From Gibbula magus (lineage: Eukaryota > Mollusca > Gastropoda > Trochida > Trochidae): 64,000 bases of DNA. Shown here one piece after another: positions 21,961 to 37,600 of the stretch; position 1 is the stretch's first letter; the number at the start of each line of letters is the position of its first letter. Below the pieces are notes generated by a model. That model was not told the origin of the DNA and searched no databases. It worked only from the letters and a program-made list of their open reading frames with translations. The stretch covers positions 30,695,860-30,759,859 of the forward strand of contig OW388293.1 of NCBI GenBank assembly GCA_936450465.1, read 5' to 3'. The position numbers and the translations under genes were made by a program.

Positions 21961-24900
21961 ATTTTTAATTTTGTTTTACTTCGTCATATTAGCTAGAATG
22001 AATGAAGCTACTTCTGAATCTGTGTTGTGATTTGTTGACTTTATCATTTTCTTTTTCATGTAAATTTCATCATAAGCTACTTCTGTGTTCTTGTTGATTG
22101 TACTATTATATATTTCCACTGGTTATATTTTGGGAAAAGTTAAATTTTCTTTCCTTTCAACCATAAACTGCTCTATATCCCTCACTGTGCCTACAGAGGT
22201 GTGCTTCCATATACCCGTTTCAAGTCACTCGAATGAATCACTATGATGGATTAATTTCCAAAATAAAGTTGAAATCAGCGGTAATGGCAGTAGTGTATTT
22301 TGTTACCCATACCTTTTCAGGTTACTAGTATTCCTACTTTTACTGAAACCACCTTTTTGACATGAAGAGACTTGTCCTACCTTTTTCACAAACGGTTTAA
22401 TCTTAGCAATTACATTTCATAGCTTATCAATTCTTAGGTGTGCAGACACCTCTCTCTTTAACTAAAATAAAAATGTCAAACTTTAACAGTCGGGGGTATT
22501 AGTGAGCCACGCTCACTTTTTGCTTGTTTGGTTTGAATTTATGTTCAATTTCAGTGCTACCATCATACTGCTTATCATCAAGGAGAGCGGGTGGAAAGAA
22601 TCTTGATCAGTTTTTGCTTTTGGTTATTTTTTTAATAAGGCGCCACCAGATTTTCTTTCCATGTTTGTCGTGGAATAATATTATATCAATTGTGTCTGGA
22701 TATAACATTTTTGAAGTTCTTACTGAAAATATTACTTTTTTCCTATATAATCTGAACTTTGCCCAATAGAAAGGTGCATGAATTTCGCCTTGTAGCAATT
22801 TTATGACAGCGATTACGCTTACGGAACATATTCACCGTTCATCCACGGAGCATCTTTTGGTCTGATAGTGACAATTTTGTTAGGTACATGGTTGTCACAC
22901 AGATTTATACAGTTCAGTAGATCTGTTACTAGAAACCGAAACAAAACATCTAAGTTCGTCAGTAAGAGCTTCGATATTGGTTTATTAATAATCATATATT
23001 TTTCTTTTCTAAGTTACAGATTTCATTACGTTTTCTTGCAGAGTGACATAAACTGGACAAGTGATCAAACGTTTAAACTACCGGGCAAATGGGAGTACAC
23101 ATCATTGTTGGTTTTAAATAATTCAGTATTCAATTTTGTTTAAAATCATTTGATTATGGCACGATGCAGTAGTTTGAGTGACTGGTTAAGTTTATATATT
23201 AAACCCGCCACTGGTCTCCGAGTGCGTGGAATTTACGAAATTTCGTCTTAATATCGTGAGAAGCTGCCTATCTTTTCTAAGTAGTTTTTTTTTTATCAAG
23301 CGACTTGATTTTAATACCTTCTATCAAAAAGCTCTCAAAGACATTCCACTTTCCCTACAAAAACAGACTACGTCTTAACTGCCATGACATCTTTTTTTTT
23401 CTCAGAAAGTTCTGATTTCAGAACACTCGACATCACTGAGCTCTAACTTTACTTTACTCTATTTTCGAACGACCGAAAAGCAACAAATGCACGCATTACA
23501 TGTTTCAACATATCGATGTTATGATATGAAATGTATGAAATATCATGCATTAAATCCAGCTCACACCTGTTTATGCAAATAGAAAAACTCGAGCTTAGAA
23601 ATAAATGAAGGTTGAATTTGGCGTTGCTCACTCGTAACTTGGTCCAGGAGAGTGTCTAGTCGTACCGCACGTGCGCTTGCACATTTGCCTTACTCTACGG
23701 CGATCGTAACCCAGTGTTGTAGTTATTGGCTAAAGATGATCTCGGGATATAGTGAAAATAAACCAAAAAAAAACTCCAGTATATTTATTATTTATTTACC
23801 AAATCAATGACTTCAAACAGAAATCGTAGGTATAACAAAGATATACAGAGCATTCTTCTCTCTCACACTTCTATATAAACTTTCCCGTGTACACTCTCAT
23901 ATGTAACTGTCTAATCTACATATAGTCTCTAAACGATATGTTACAGGGCGAAAAACAAGCGTAATCTCTTATGTACATCGATAACAAGGCCTAATCGGCC
24001 AACTTACATTCCAAAGCATTGGCATTTTACTGGTGGAATGAGGTTGTCATAACTTTGCATTTCTTGTTATTTAAACAATTGGCTTCCAGTTGGATACACC
24101 AGCCTTTCTCTACATTTTAGATGAGCCATTTTGGAGAAAATTTAGTTATTCTTTGAGGCAAAGGGATTGGCAGCAGGGATTATGTTACTCCCCCTTTCTC
24201 TGTGATCACCAACGGAAGTTCCACCCAACTTGAGTTGACGTAATAAGATGGGCCAGAGTGCATTGTACATACTCACCCTAGTTCGAAGGTAGAGGGTTTT
24301 CAGGAGTTTTATCATTCCAAAACTTCGCGGTAACACTGAAGTCACTTGGTTTGACCAGCATAAGCAGTATGTTAATGATGTCAACACAGAATGTGACATT
24401 CAAACTATTTTAATAGCTTAAAATATTTTTTATCTTTTGACACTTTTGACAAACGTTTAAACTTTCTACACTATTCATAGGCAAGTATATTGACATATCA
24501 AAAATATGAAATGTCATGTAGATTCATGTGGTCATTTCTTAATTATTACATCATTTTTTCGAATCCTTCAAACAATTACTTTCTCAGCACGCGTCATGTC
24601 TGGTTATGGAAAACATAAGCAAGTTGAAGTGATCAAATAATACGTCAGACAATTACGCAAGATGCGTTGTTCTTTGGACAAACGATTATTAACATGCTTA
24701 AATTTTCTAGAATAAATATCTCATTGACACTAAGGTTAAACAATACTTAAAGCATGAATTTAATCATGAGTTCATTGAAAATGCATTTCTTACTATATGT
24801 GCAACATTTATCTTGATGATTGAAGACCAATAAGTCACTGAAACGTAGATGTGCAATCTGCAGGCAATTAAAAGTCAATCGTCAAAGAAGCGCAGTGCCA

Positions 24901-25617
24901 TAATTAGACAATTAACAGTCCGTAATTGTCCTTGTGCTAAGTACATATGCTACACAGCAATATATATATAGACGTGCCACGCTGAACTTACGAACAGAGT
25001 GAAAAGCCTCGAACCTTCGCACATTTCAACGTGACGTGTGATTCTGCGAGAAGGTTTATTCGAAGATGTTTAGGTGTACAATCTGACACTCTTATTTCAT
25101 TTAGTACAGCTGTAACACTTTCTCAGATCTAAGTCATTTGTCAACAAGGAGTCCCGACGTATCTAATTCTATGCTCTATTGATAGTATTCAGAATTAGGA
25201 CGTTTACTTTAAACTATTCAGGTGTAAATCTGATAATAAAGTTCGACATTGAACCGCAGATGATATGTAAATATAATACATCAAATGGTATGATCGTCTA
25301 GGTATCAAAAATATAAACTTTTTATAAACATTGATCCCTTCTATATATAAAATCTTAAAAAACAGAAACGTATGTTTCTAGTTTGCCGTCTTGAAATAGT
25401 ATTTCATTCGAAATTGAAATTTTGACTTATTAAAAATAAAATAAAATAAATGTGAACAGAGAATTTTCAAAACATCAAAACTTTGTCGTTTCGTCTAACA
25501 TATAACGTCAGTTTTGCATTCTAACATTTCGATATTATCCTACCTTTAAAATTTAACATTTTAAAACTGACTTCTTGCTTTCACAAAATGAACCCTTTCT
25601 GATAAACTTTACGATAT
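21961..25617. other. Intergenic, no gene recognised
   Basis: AT-rich sequence between the last repeat and the 3' end of the tetraspan gene. ORFs at 22524-22769, 22868-23143 and 24142-24399 have no recognisable domain and no splice support. The right part probably holds the 3' UTR of the tetraspan gene (minus-strand AATAAA at about 25051-25056). Confidence 0.5.
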
Positions 25618-28600
25618 TCAAAGACGGGTTGTGTCCACAACGCTTGGAGTTGGTTTGTTCATATCCCCGGATACTGTCGATATAGACATCCCATTGGGTG
25701 CTGGTGTGACGACGTCATTTCCGATGGGCGCTTTCTCTGTGGCAGCGATCAAAGGCGATTGTGCGAATCGTTTCTGGTGGAGTTGTTCTTGGCGTTGCCT
25801 CTCTACTTCCAAGTATATCCTTCTTTCTTCATCCTCACGCCGCTTAGCGACGCGTTTCTGAAATTCCAGAGAATATATTTGCTGAATGATGGTAAATCTT
25901 ATAAACGACTTCAATTCGAATTTACTAACATTCAAATAATGACATCCAAAAATGGCAATTCTCCTCCGAGAGAGGTTGCTCCCTCCAGATTTCCGATAGC
26001 TGAATATACACATTCGTGAGCATGATGCGAGCGATTGCAGAAGTTCAGAACTACCTCGTTTATTAAATCGACAAGTTGATAACAGGATGTGTAAAAAAAT
26101 GGTATGTGACCTGTTACCTAGTGACTAGTTGGCTCCAGTGATACAACTGCAATTTAGTTTAGATATGTAACGTTAGTAAGCACAACATACTAACATCGTT
26201 CCTATGCCTACCATGTTTATGAAACAAGTGAATAATCGTGGTAACTTTATACTACTTAAATCACATTTTAATCCCCCGTCTTTAAAATGGTATTACATGG
26301 CAACTGGTTTCAAAAAAGACATTGCCAATATATAATATATTTCCGATTTCATTATCTTTGACATACATACATACATACGTACATACGTACATACATACAT
26401 ACATACATACATACATACATACATACATACATACATACATACATACATACATACTGTACATACATACATACATACATACATACATGATTGAAAGCTAACG
26501 CTAACATTAATTTCACGAAACTTCATTCAGACGTTATAATTTTTTTTACTAATTACCTACAAGGGCAATCGTATCTGGCACTTCAGAAAATATGTATTAT
26601 TATTTATGTTCACAACAATATATCGAAGTACTTACACCAGCGCTGGAGCATGCGCAGAAGACGAAGAGGAGACTGAAGACCCCAAACCCGCACGCGACAC
26701 CCCCGCAGATAAGGTAGAGGTACAAGAACGCGTCCTTCTCACAGTCACCGACACCGTAAATATCTCTGGAAATAAAATCAACAAATGCCAAAAACAACAT
26801 TGATATTAAAACATGTGCGAGATTTGTTCTGATGAAAACATCAAGACATGGAATGAAAAAAAGGATATACAATAGAAACATAATTGATTTCCATACATTA
26901 ACGGAAATCATGGTACCAGAGCCCTAGTTTATTTACAGCACGAGTCAGTGTGTTTCATAACTGAGTCAGTGGCAACATTCTGTTAAATCTAGCTGAATTT
27001 ATTAAACCACATTCTCTTCCCACAGAGATTACACCCTTCATATGTCCGATCCTAGGTAATATGAAGGGAGTAACCTCTGTGGGAAGAGAAGGATTAAACC
27101 ATTGAACGTATAATAAGAAACTTCTGTTTTTCTCTCATATTTTGTAATTTGGTTCTTTAATTGTCCATTCTACAAATAACCATATTGAGTCTTGATTCGT
27201 TACGTTACGTTACGATTGTTTACATTTAGATATTTCTAAACTAGTAGCCTACGAAGGATACCGCAAGGTGCTCGCTACACGTACGATTGGATTGGAGTTG
27301 ATCGCTTATTTCAATACTCGACATAAATATATTCTCATTTTATTGTAATTTGATAACATAGATCACTATTCAATATTGTTTCCTATGTTCCGTATTTTAC
27401 TCGAATTATGTAAACAAAGCGTTAACAGAACAATTATTAATTACCGAATTCCTCAACTTCAAATGCTAAATGTTTACTCACGTGCAATTCGTGTGCTCGA
27501 AGTATACCGGTTCAATGGAATATCCGAAACAACTGCATCCAGCTAGCATACCAGATATCAACACAGCCGAGTGGATATACAGCTGAAGAGAAATAATAAG
27601 GATGATAATGATGATAATGTTATGATAATTGTAATGGAAAAAAACGTATCAATACAGAAACTTATACTATAGTGCTGTTACAGCAGAAGATGTCCATATG
27701 AGATGAGAAGTTTAAGTTCCATGCGTATTGATATATTACAATAAAACGTGAGAACATATGAAATACTTACCGCCGCTCTTTCACGCTTAAATCCTGCGGC
27801 TACTCCCGTGATTCCAGGAAAGACAAACTGGAACGATAAACATAATCAATTGAAAATTATTGTCTGACAAAATAATTCGCAACACATGATAAGTAACCAT
27901 AAATAAATGGTCTAACATCTGTGGTTCACAACAAAGCAGTCGGCCAGATCGAGGTTCGAGTCCCGACGGCGTCATACCATAAGCTGTTCAAAGACAGGAG
28001 TTGATGCGTCATTGCATGTAGCCCGGAACTATACCAGCAACCTTGTCAATCAGCTGATAGGTGCTCGTATCAGGGGGAAATATAGCACTTACTTATATTA
28101 ATATGTATTTATATGCAATGTATCTAATATTGTATATATCCTTGTATATGGACCAAGAGTCTTCATTCAAATAAAAGACTTTACTAAAAAACAGACCAGA
28201 AACTTGTAAATCATGTCAAAATCGGCCACGAATAACTCATAACAGGAGTACTTCTTTAGTAATAAGACAGATTCCACCATCGTGCCATAATAATAATATG
28301 AGTATCTTGACCATAAATGCCATGACATCAACCGACATTCATCAACTTTCTTTGCAGTTGAATTGCGAGGACGGGCTAACATCACGTGTATAATTTATTA
28401 TGCTTTCACACAAATTATGGTACACAGGTTTTGCACCTACAGCAAACAGTTTGTTTAGAACTACAAGAATTTATCTAGTCCTTTGAAGTGTCGCGGCTTT
28501 AATCATTTTGCTCTCAAGACGTTAACCACAAACTGTAATAATTTCATACATTTGTCGGTTCCCAAAGTTCAACGTCCTAATGAGGAAACATAAAACTGGT

Positions 28601-31600
28601 GCTAAGTAACAAACTACAAATATATATTGCGAGAAAAGGAAAGGAAACAACGTCAATATATATTATAGACCACCTACCAACATGAATATTCTCTCAAGCT
28701 TTCGACATTAAGACAAGAGTTGAAGATACAATGAATGTTATAATACAGGCCTACTGATAAATTATGTTTGTCAATAGTTGTTGGTTATATACTTTTTGGA
28801 ACGTCCTTTGAAAGAAACCATATCAAGTGTTCCTTTATTTATTTCCCTCAGTATATATTTATAAAACAACACTTTTGTTTATATACGTATATATGCGTCT
28901 ATTGTATTTATAGACTCAGATGATAAATAGGACAATTAACACGTAAATCTGTTACATGTTTGTGGGGCAATGCATTACAAAACAATTACGACTTCAGAGG
29001 TGAATTAAACTAAATTCATGCTACGACAATATACAGCACTTAAACGGCAATATTTCATAACATGTTGGCATGTGTTGTAAGGTCATATATAACTCTTATG
29101 TTGGAATGTAGAGCCAACTTAAAACAAGGTGTCAACAGGAAATTTCAAAAAGAAAACAGAACTGCATTGAAATATATTGTTGAAAAGGGTAACAAGTAAT
29201 TAATTATAAACGTCAATGTGATAAATTATTACAATACGTCACTGACCTGACACAAAGGGATATATATCTACGTACGAAAAGTAATGGGGTATGTTTTTAA
29301 ATTTGTCAATTCAAAATATTTGCACGTTCTTGCCGTGCTATTTTCCAACTAGATGTGTAACGGAATAAATGTGAATTGGTAAACATCCGCAAATTCCTGT
29401 CAAAGTGCTTTTTGAAAGAAAGAACCAATACAATTAGCACATTCAACTCTTTGAATACTTGAATAGCTATGCTATTTGAAACCAATGATTGACACATCCA
29501 AAAGGAGGTAACCGCTCCAGGAAAAAAACCTTCGTTAATATTTGGGAAATGTGCAGTAGATTTGGCAAAAACACATGTATTTGTCGATAATATAAAAAAT
29601 ACTACTTTGCATTTTAATTTTTAATTTTAAAAAATAGTTAAATAAACTCCATGTATATTTTGTTTAACGATACTATGTTTTTCTCGCTTCTCCAAGGAGA
29701 CATGAACCCTTCGTACGTATATACCTACTCGTGTAAGCTTAACATATACTGTCAAGTGTTTTACAGTCAGTTAGAACCTCAAGAGAGGGTTTGACCTACA
29801 TTAAGACAATTTACAGGACGCAATGCTGCGGAAGGAGATCGTAAAACATACCTACGTAAATCACACAAGCGAAGGGTTTCAAAACTATAACCCGGTTATT
29901 ACGTATCACACGAAATATAAACTGATGGACACCTTCGGAAGGTCAAGATAAGGTCGTGGGCCTTGTTGATTTAAATTATCTAACAAATACTTGTGTTATT
30001 GAACTTATATAGCAATGTCTTACGTTTCATACTTAATCGTTGCTTTTATGTTAGATAAATCAGGGAAACCATTGATGATTTCATTATTTTAATCTATCGA
30101 CTTATACTTGTATTGTTGAAGTCATACGTTCGATAACTTATCACTATTCCACGGAAACATATGCCTATAATCAATGTAAAGATAATGTCAGGTGGCCCAT
30201 GATGATTTCGCAATGAAGAAATCCATATAACATTTATATATTTTTAGCTGAACATGTTCATGTATCATGTGACATGTTTCTCCTCCAAAGCGATTTCTCT
30301 CCCCATAGAGATTACTCAAGTCATATATCTTTCTTCGTCATCAGGCTCAGTTTAAAATATAATCGCTGATTACACTACTAGATTTATTGCAACCAATCCG
30401 CGCTCTCTATAGCAAGTTCAAACACTATCGTATTACAACAGAGGATACATGGGAATATATGACTCTCCTATATCGATGAAACCAAGAAAATCATAGTATC
30501 ACATATGAATAAAATCAAATGAGAAAAATGAAACATTGACATTAAATATAAGACAATGCAAATCAAATAACACAGCCTAAAGTCGCAGTGTAGCTGAGGA
30601 AAGTATACATATAATCATATATATCAAAGCACGAATACAGAATAATTAGAAGCAGGGTGTGGTAGCATGTGACCAACATACGACACAGTGGGTCATGCCC
30701 CTTCCTACACAGGTAAATCTAACGCTTCAGGTAAGGTAAAGCAGGTGTAACTCCAGGCCATCCATAACCATAAAGCCCCAGGCGTTTACCTGTAATCAAC
30801 AGGTAACATGAAATATACTTATTCAGATTCTCGGACATACAGAGGTCATTGTTTTCTCTACCGGGGAAGTTTGTCTTCGGATTAAAAGCGGTAGTACCAG
30901 TGGGGCATAATGTGTGGTTATACATTACAAGTGGATCATCTTGTTTGTTATGCTTTAAAGGGGCAGTAGCACGTTTTTTCGCTCAAATAAGTTGATGAAA
31001 TGTATTTGAAAAATAATTTCACCAAAAGTAAAACATCCTTCTCTCTTTGGAAAATCAAGTTTAAAATGAGCGTACATGTTTCGGTAAAGCCATTGGAATC
31101 GTTTTTGTAATACAAAATAATAAATTGTGTTCACAATAAAATGGCCGCCATGCAATTTTTGCTTTATATGCAACATAGTTCTTACCACTACAGATAATTG
31201 GTTTGTGTAATAAGATGTTTTACCCTCTAAAGTTAATTTAAATGACATAAACTATTATTATAAATGGGAAATTTGAAAAAATATTTTTTTGCAAAAAACG
31301 TGCTACTGCCCCTTTAAATGTGTTATTTAATATTTCATTTCAAACAATGGATGATATTTTTTTGAATATCATTAAGATAAAATTTAATAAATATAATAAA
31401 TAATACAAAATATCTAACTTACCATTGTATGACTTTTACAGAATGCCTACGTCGTTCATTTTAACTTAACATAACATGGGACATGAATTCAGACATACTT
31501 GTTGAAGATCTTTTATGGTTTAGATTCTATTTAATACGTCAGGTTTAATGGGGCAAATAACGAAAATGGAATGTACATTTGACTTGAGCAGTGAATAATG

Positions 31601-34554
31601 AATACGAGTGCACATTTGGAAGTTTTGACATAACAGCATGTCATTCATTCATGTCATATTGTGAATTTGAAAGATGGATTTCCTGAATAAGTCATTGTCT
31701 GAACTTGTGCCTTCCTTGTATGGCCGAAAGCAATGCAGTTTTATCATATAGGAATCTAAGGATCGGTTGCGATAATAAAACAAATCCAACTTTTTAAGTC
31801 ATGAAAAAACTTTATAGTTCATTAGGACGCTAATGTCATTTATTAAAAAATAGAGCCACTGGCTCTGTAGCTCATCAGGCTTTATACATTAACTAATTCA
31901 AAGTGTCAACTTCAAGGTGAGAGGTACAACAAATAGGAAGCACTTTAAATGGAGAAGATGAAGGTCCTTACCCCTCTGACCTATCTCTGGGGCCAGATAT
32001 AGAATCTCCTTCAAATAAAGACACACTTGAAAATTTAATTCATCACTGTTGTTTAATTACCTCCCTTTGAAGAGCACATAAAATCTCAAGATGAAAATAG
32101 CTTTTCAGGTCATTATCTCTGTGAGTCTGCACACAACTTTTTAGTTCTCTATACCTCTTGGAACTGGAGAAGAAGATAAAAATAGGGTTTTAACCCCTGT
32201 GAGCCCTGTGAGCCCTGTGAGCCCTGTTATGACCCCATTTGAGGTCACGGGGTCATGAAATCTACAATTTATAATACCCATTAGCCAAGGAGTCTGCACA
32301 CAACTTTTCAGCTCTCTAGACCTTTTGGAACTAGAGAAGAAGATGAAAATAGGTTTTTAAGGATGTGACCCCTGTGACCCCATTTGGGGTCACGGGGTCA
32401 CGAAATCTACAATTTAGAATCCCCATTGGCCAAGGAGTCTGCACATAAAATTTCAGCTCTGTGGAGTCATTGGTTCTGGAGAAGAAGTCGACAAAGCGAA
32501 AATTGTACGGACGGACGGACGGGCGGACGGACGCCGGGCGCCATGCCATGCCATAAGCCCATCGGGCCTTTCAGGCCTGATGAGCTAAAAACAATATTAG
32601 TCAATTTCGTCAAGTAAGCCAATTTAGTTCAGTAATATGCATGTTCTAGGTTGGGACGACAACACATAGATAGGAGAAAACTCCAAAACTCTTTGCTTCG
32701 TGCTGGAGGGGGCAAGTATACCTGCCCTGACGTATAATGATAGTGCACGTTAAATATTGGACTTAAATCGGTTAATGCTTTTAGTTGGAATATAGAATTA
32801 TTATTAGATTGTTTTGACCATGACCTCTTTGATAGGCATTCTAGAAGCTGGTGAAGATGAAGGAGAACAAGTTCTATGGATAGTCAACTTCTTTAATGTA
32901 TAGATGCGACTTTTCGGTTTTGATCAATACAACGTTCATAAAAATAAATAATTTGATTTGATTAGTAATCACGTCGGGCATCCTGCCCCATCAGGTATTT
33001 GAAGTCGCAAGGCTACTTAAATCCACTGATTGTCTAGCAGCGTTCACCTCGCATCGCTAAAGGTTTGTTATTCCTCACTATATATAGTATATATTTTGTC
33101 AGCCAATGTCACGTCGTGATTTTTAATTTCATGGTCGTACATCGGTCTTCGAATCAAGGCACTACCAACATTGTACGATTTAAAAATTATTTTAATGGCT
33201 GGTTATTTATAGCGCGATACGAAGTGGAATCTGCTACGACCATCAGGATATTGAGATATAAAGAGTATTCTATTTAATTATAAATTTTAGATGTGAACAA
33301 ATCTAATTACTCTTCAGGCCCTTTTAAACGTTTAAAATTAGAGTTAAGAGAGGACTGATTCAGACTAATTTTGGTTAAGTATGTTTGGGCGTCATTGCCC
33401 GCTTGACATCCGTGAGGAACTGTGAGAACTTGTCGTATAAAGCATGTTACCGGTAATGTGTAAATGTGACGTTGTTATGCAAGAACTGTCGGAAACGAAA
33501 TAAGTTCATGGACTTCAAATTTGACATGCATTTTCACCATTATCATCTAGAGGTTAAGGGGATTGTTTTGACATTTAAGTGACTCGGTTTTATTTGATCA
33601 TAAGGCTTTTTTATTTTATCATTTTTATTCTACCTAACTGATTTTTTGCAATAGTAGACGAATGAAACAATACAACCATTCAGTAACTGAAACTGAAAGC
33701 GCATGTTATAACCAAAAAACCCTATAATGAACTAAAACTATGGCTTACATTTATTTGAGGAACAGACTATATAGCATATTATCAACATGGTCATTTTGAC
33801 CTCACGATAAAAGGGGGAAATGAAAAACATAAAAATAATCAATATAGAACGTCTCGACCAAATAAACAAAATGTCCATATAAGATTTGACGACAAACAGG
33901 AAACTAGTAAGAACGACACAACGAAATGGCAAAATGTCTACAAAATTTGACGGTAGATATGAAACTTAGGTATTTAACTAATGAAGGATTCTCAGACAAG
34001 GAATCAGACAAAGAAATTGAAAGAATCAGACAATGAATAAGACAAAGAATCAGACAAAGAATCAACCACAGACTCAGACACAGACTCAGACACAGAATCA
34101 GTTGACTTTACGACACGACGGAGCTTGAGACTAAGCATTAAGATAATGGACAAATAAAACCCAATTTGACACTGTCACCTTGATTACTCACCCCAGTCCC
34201 AAGAGACAAGGGAACATACATGGTTGGCATCAGAAGATGAAGAGAAATAAGCTTCTTTATTCAGGAGATGCTATAACACTAAGTGTCAAAGCGTCGCATT
34301 TTGTCAATATGAAGTTATTATACGATTCTCTTCATCATGGTCATTCCAAATTCTGAAGAGATCTGTTTAAGAGAAATTCTAGTAGTTGGTAGTATAGAGA
34401 AAATAATGATAATTATGGATGACTAATGTCTTCATTGAACATTGGCGATGGTAGAATGCCTTGTACCGTAATCAATCATTTCAACATCAACATCGCCATT
34501 CTTAGATAAATCAGTTGATCATCCATAAACATCCTTGTCTACTCTAAAAAGATA

Positions 34555-34603
<49 letters not shown>

Positions 34604-37600
34604 CAATAAAGAATATATATATATATATATATTACAATAAAGAATATATATATTACAAGATAGCACTGACCGGTATAGTGGACATCCAGTAGGCCCCAAT
34701 GTCCGGACGGTATCGGGCCAGGGCGCGTAGGGCTATCACAGCACAGGTACCTGCAAAATAACATTGGATTGTTAGCTTCACAAATGTGGCTTAAAGATAT
34801 ATGCACTAAACTCTGTCTTTACTACAGTGTCAGGAAAGTCTATGTGAGAGTTACACCATCAACTGACGATTTTCTTGCAAGTGGCAACAATACTATTATT
34901 GATATATTGTTAATATATCTTACGGATTTTTAAGACAGTAATGTCTTAACCCTCTTTTTCGTGACATTATTAGGAACGTCTACAGGTCAGTTTCACAATG
35001 GACTGATAGTTTTCTTGGAATTGTCAACGATAAAATTCTTGGTATAATGTAAATATGTTTTAAAGATTTTTAAGACTCTTAATGTCTTAGAACCCTCTCT
35101 TCATGACATTATTAGGATCGTCTATTGGCCAATTCCGCCATTAACTGACGATTTTCTTGCAAATGGCAACGATATCGTTCTTGACATAATGTAAATTGAA
35201 AGTTCAAAACACAATCTCAGAGGGTTCTACATGGTGACCTTAAAATATGTTTTATTTCAAATTATATAATGACGCGATGCACTTTGAAAATGACTTATTT
35301 CGGGTATTTGATGTTATTTGTTATTATCAATGGTTTTAACAAACGACGGTAGCTACAGTGAAATTTACGTGGTCTACTTCTGTCAGTGACTGTTGTTTGT
35401 TATGAAGTTTGATTTATTCCCATATCGTAATCTGTTGAACATATTCACATTGCTCTCTATCAGTTTATTATAATTTCCCATAGCAGTGTAAACAGTTTCA
35501 TTAACCAGAACTAATTTGATAATAAACTAGCCATAAACAAAACAAATTTTTATCCTGTTGTCCCATGTATCCCTTCTGAACTTTGACGAAAAGCCTACAC
35601 ATTTTGATAAGCTTTTGCATGTTTTGAGGAACAAATTTGTAAATCGTGCAACGCATATATTCATGTTAATATATATGTAAGTGTCAAAATCATTAATACG
35701 ATTAATAATGTAGTGAATCGTTAAAACGTAGTTAAAAAGATCTGATAATTCCGGTCCTGAATTCAAGGCGGGACAATACAATTGTTAAACCATCACATTT
35801 GCATCTGGGTATATGTAAGTAGGTTTCCCAAACATATAAGTCAACCATATTACATACAAACGTTGTCATTCATAGAATCTACGTTATATCAAGGAACATG
35901 CAGTATTATCATCTTTATACCACACCGGTAAGGTCGCACCATGGCTGTACCCCAAGGCAAGACACAATCACGCTTTTCGTCGTTGTGCGAAGCTTTAGGC
36001 CGTGTCCTATTTGACCTTGGTTGACCGACCGATAATGTCAAGAGACGACTCCCGAGTCATAAATAAGAGATTTACAAGACTGTAACATGTCATGTCCCTC
36101 CTCGGGCGCATATAAGGAACATACTTGGAACTATTTGAAACAAGAATGAAATCATATCGTAACATGCATTCTCCTATTTGTGAGTTATGTTGTACAGGTG
36201 ACAGTTTAAAACATGATAATAAAGTGACATTTCGCAACCAACCCTGCCTGACCCAGCACCAGTTCTTGAACTAATTTTGGATTTTATGCAATTTATTTCG
36301 TCATATACTTTTGTTACTTTAACGGAGTTGCACAACTGGTAATTTGACGGAGACGTAGTTTAAGTGGAGTTTCATGCTTTTACGGCTTTGTGATATTGTT
36401 ATGATTGTTAAAGGTTTTAAACAAGAATTGTTGAAGGACATATTTTTATCAATATGAACTTGAACACTATTATGTTTCGCAATATGAACATGGACACTAT
36501 TATGTTTCGCAATATCTACGTAAAATTACATGACAAGAGTTTTAATAGTAGAACATGTATATCAGAGCAATATACCATGCTACTATAACTACACGAAAGA
36601 GAGGGAGCAAGAGCGAGAGAGGCTGGGAGGGGTATATTCATATTGCTACATTCTGATTCAAATGCTACAACTCTTTGTTCAGTAGCATATACTAACTCTC
36701 ATCCTGCATTGCCACAACCCAGTTTAATGCTTTACCCATGTACATTACCACGCCATCACTAAACTAACATCGCCTAAGGGTATCACATCCAGTTTCTGCC
36801 TCTCAAACATGCATAACCTTACAGAATATAAGTGTATATTTACCTAGATTTATCATTACATGCAACATGACATAAATGTCAATCACAATATGTAATCAAC
36901 AAGGCTAAAGGTGACGACAAGGACGCCGGGTGTCATTCCTGTATCCGACAATTGTTACGCTGTCTGTTTTCCACTGTACCAAACGCCTCTGGCTCTAACA
37001 GAGTTAACATTGCATAACATTAAGATGGAGGGGGGATATTATCCCTCATATTTGTGATTCGGCTTATGGTTCCACGTTATGCAATATTCTCAAATGTGTA
37101 ATTAGTAACATGTTTTGGCTTTGATCTGTGCAATGGATTACAAATGGTTTTGTTGCGGCTTTACATGCAAGGAATACTAATGAATAAATTTAAATAATTT
37201 ATTTGATGCATCATATTGACTTCTCTATTAGTCTTTGCAATACGGAAACAAATAATATCAATTATGCCCGTTTCATATCGAGTAAAAAATCAAAAAGGAC
37301 TAGGTATAAGTTAAGTTGTTTATGTCATTCACTTTTCTTGAATGAATATGTGTTTAAATTCATCAAATATCATGACAAAATTGACAATATTCGGTTGCAC
37401 ATATAATAGTCAAATATATATCATGAATATGTTGCCATTACAGTATGAAAACTTTCAAAACCGGACACCTGAATTTCTTTCTATAAGTAGACAGAAAATT
37501 ACCATTTTTAAAACAATGGAAATCGTTTCATGTAACTGCATATTTTTATTTTCAGAGTTTCAATCACATCCATCAACATGGAAAGGAACATGACATCGTT

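Noticed and set aside
24142..24399. 85-codon minus-strand ORF as a transposase or RT fragment
   Set aside because: No catalytic motif or splice support could be seen; resemblance too vague.
26282..26526. MYVC-repeat ORFs on the - strand
   Set aside because: Translation of the (CATA)n microsatellite.
32331..32617. Protein gene in the GGACGGACGG region
   Set aside because: The ORFs on both strands lie within a dispersed repeat that also occurs at 9.5 kb without the same frames.
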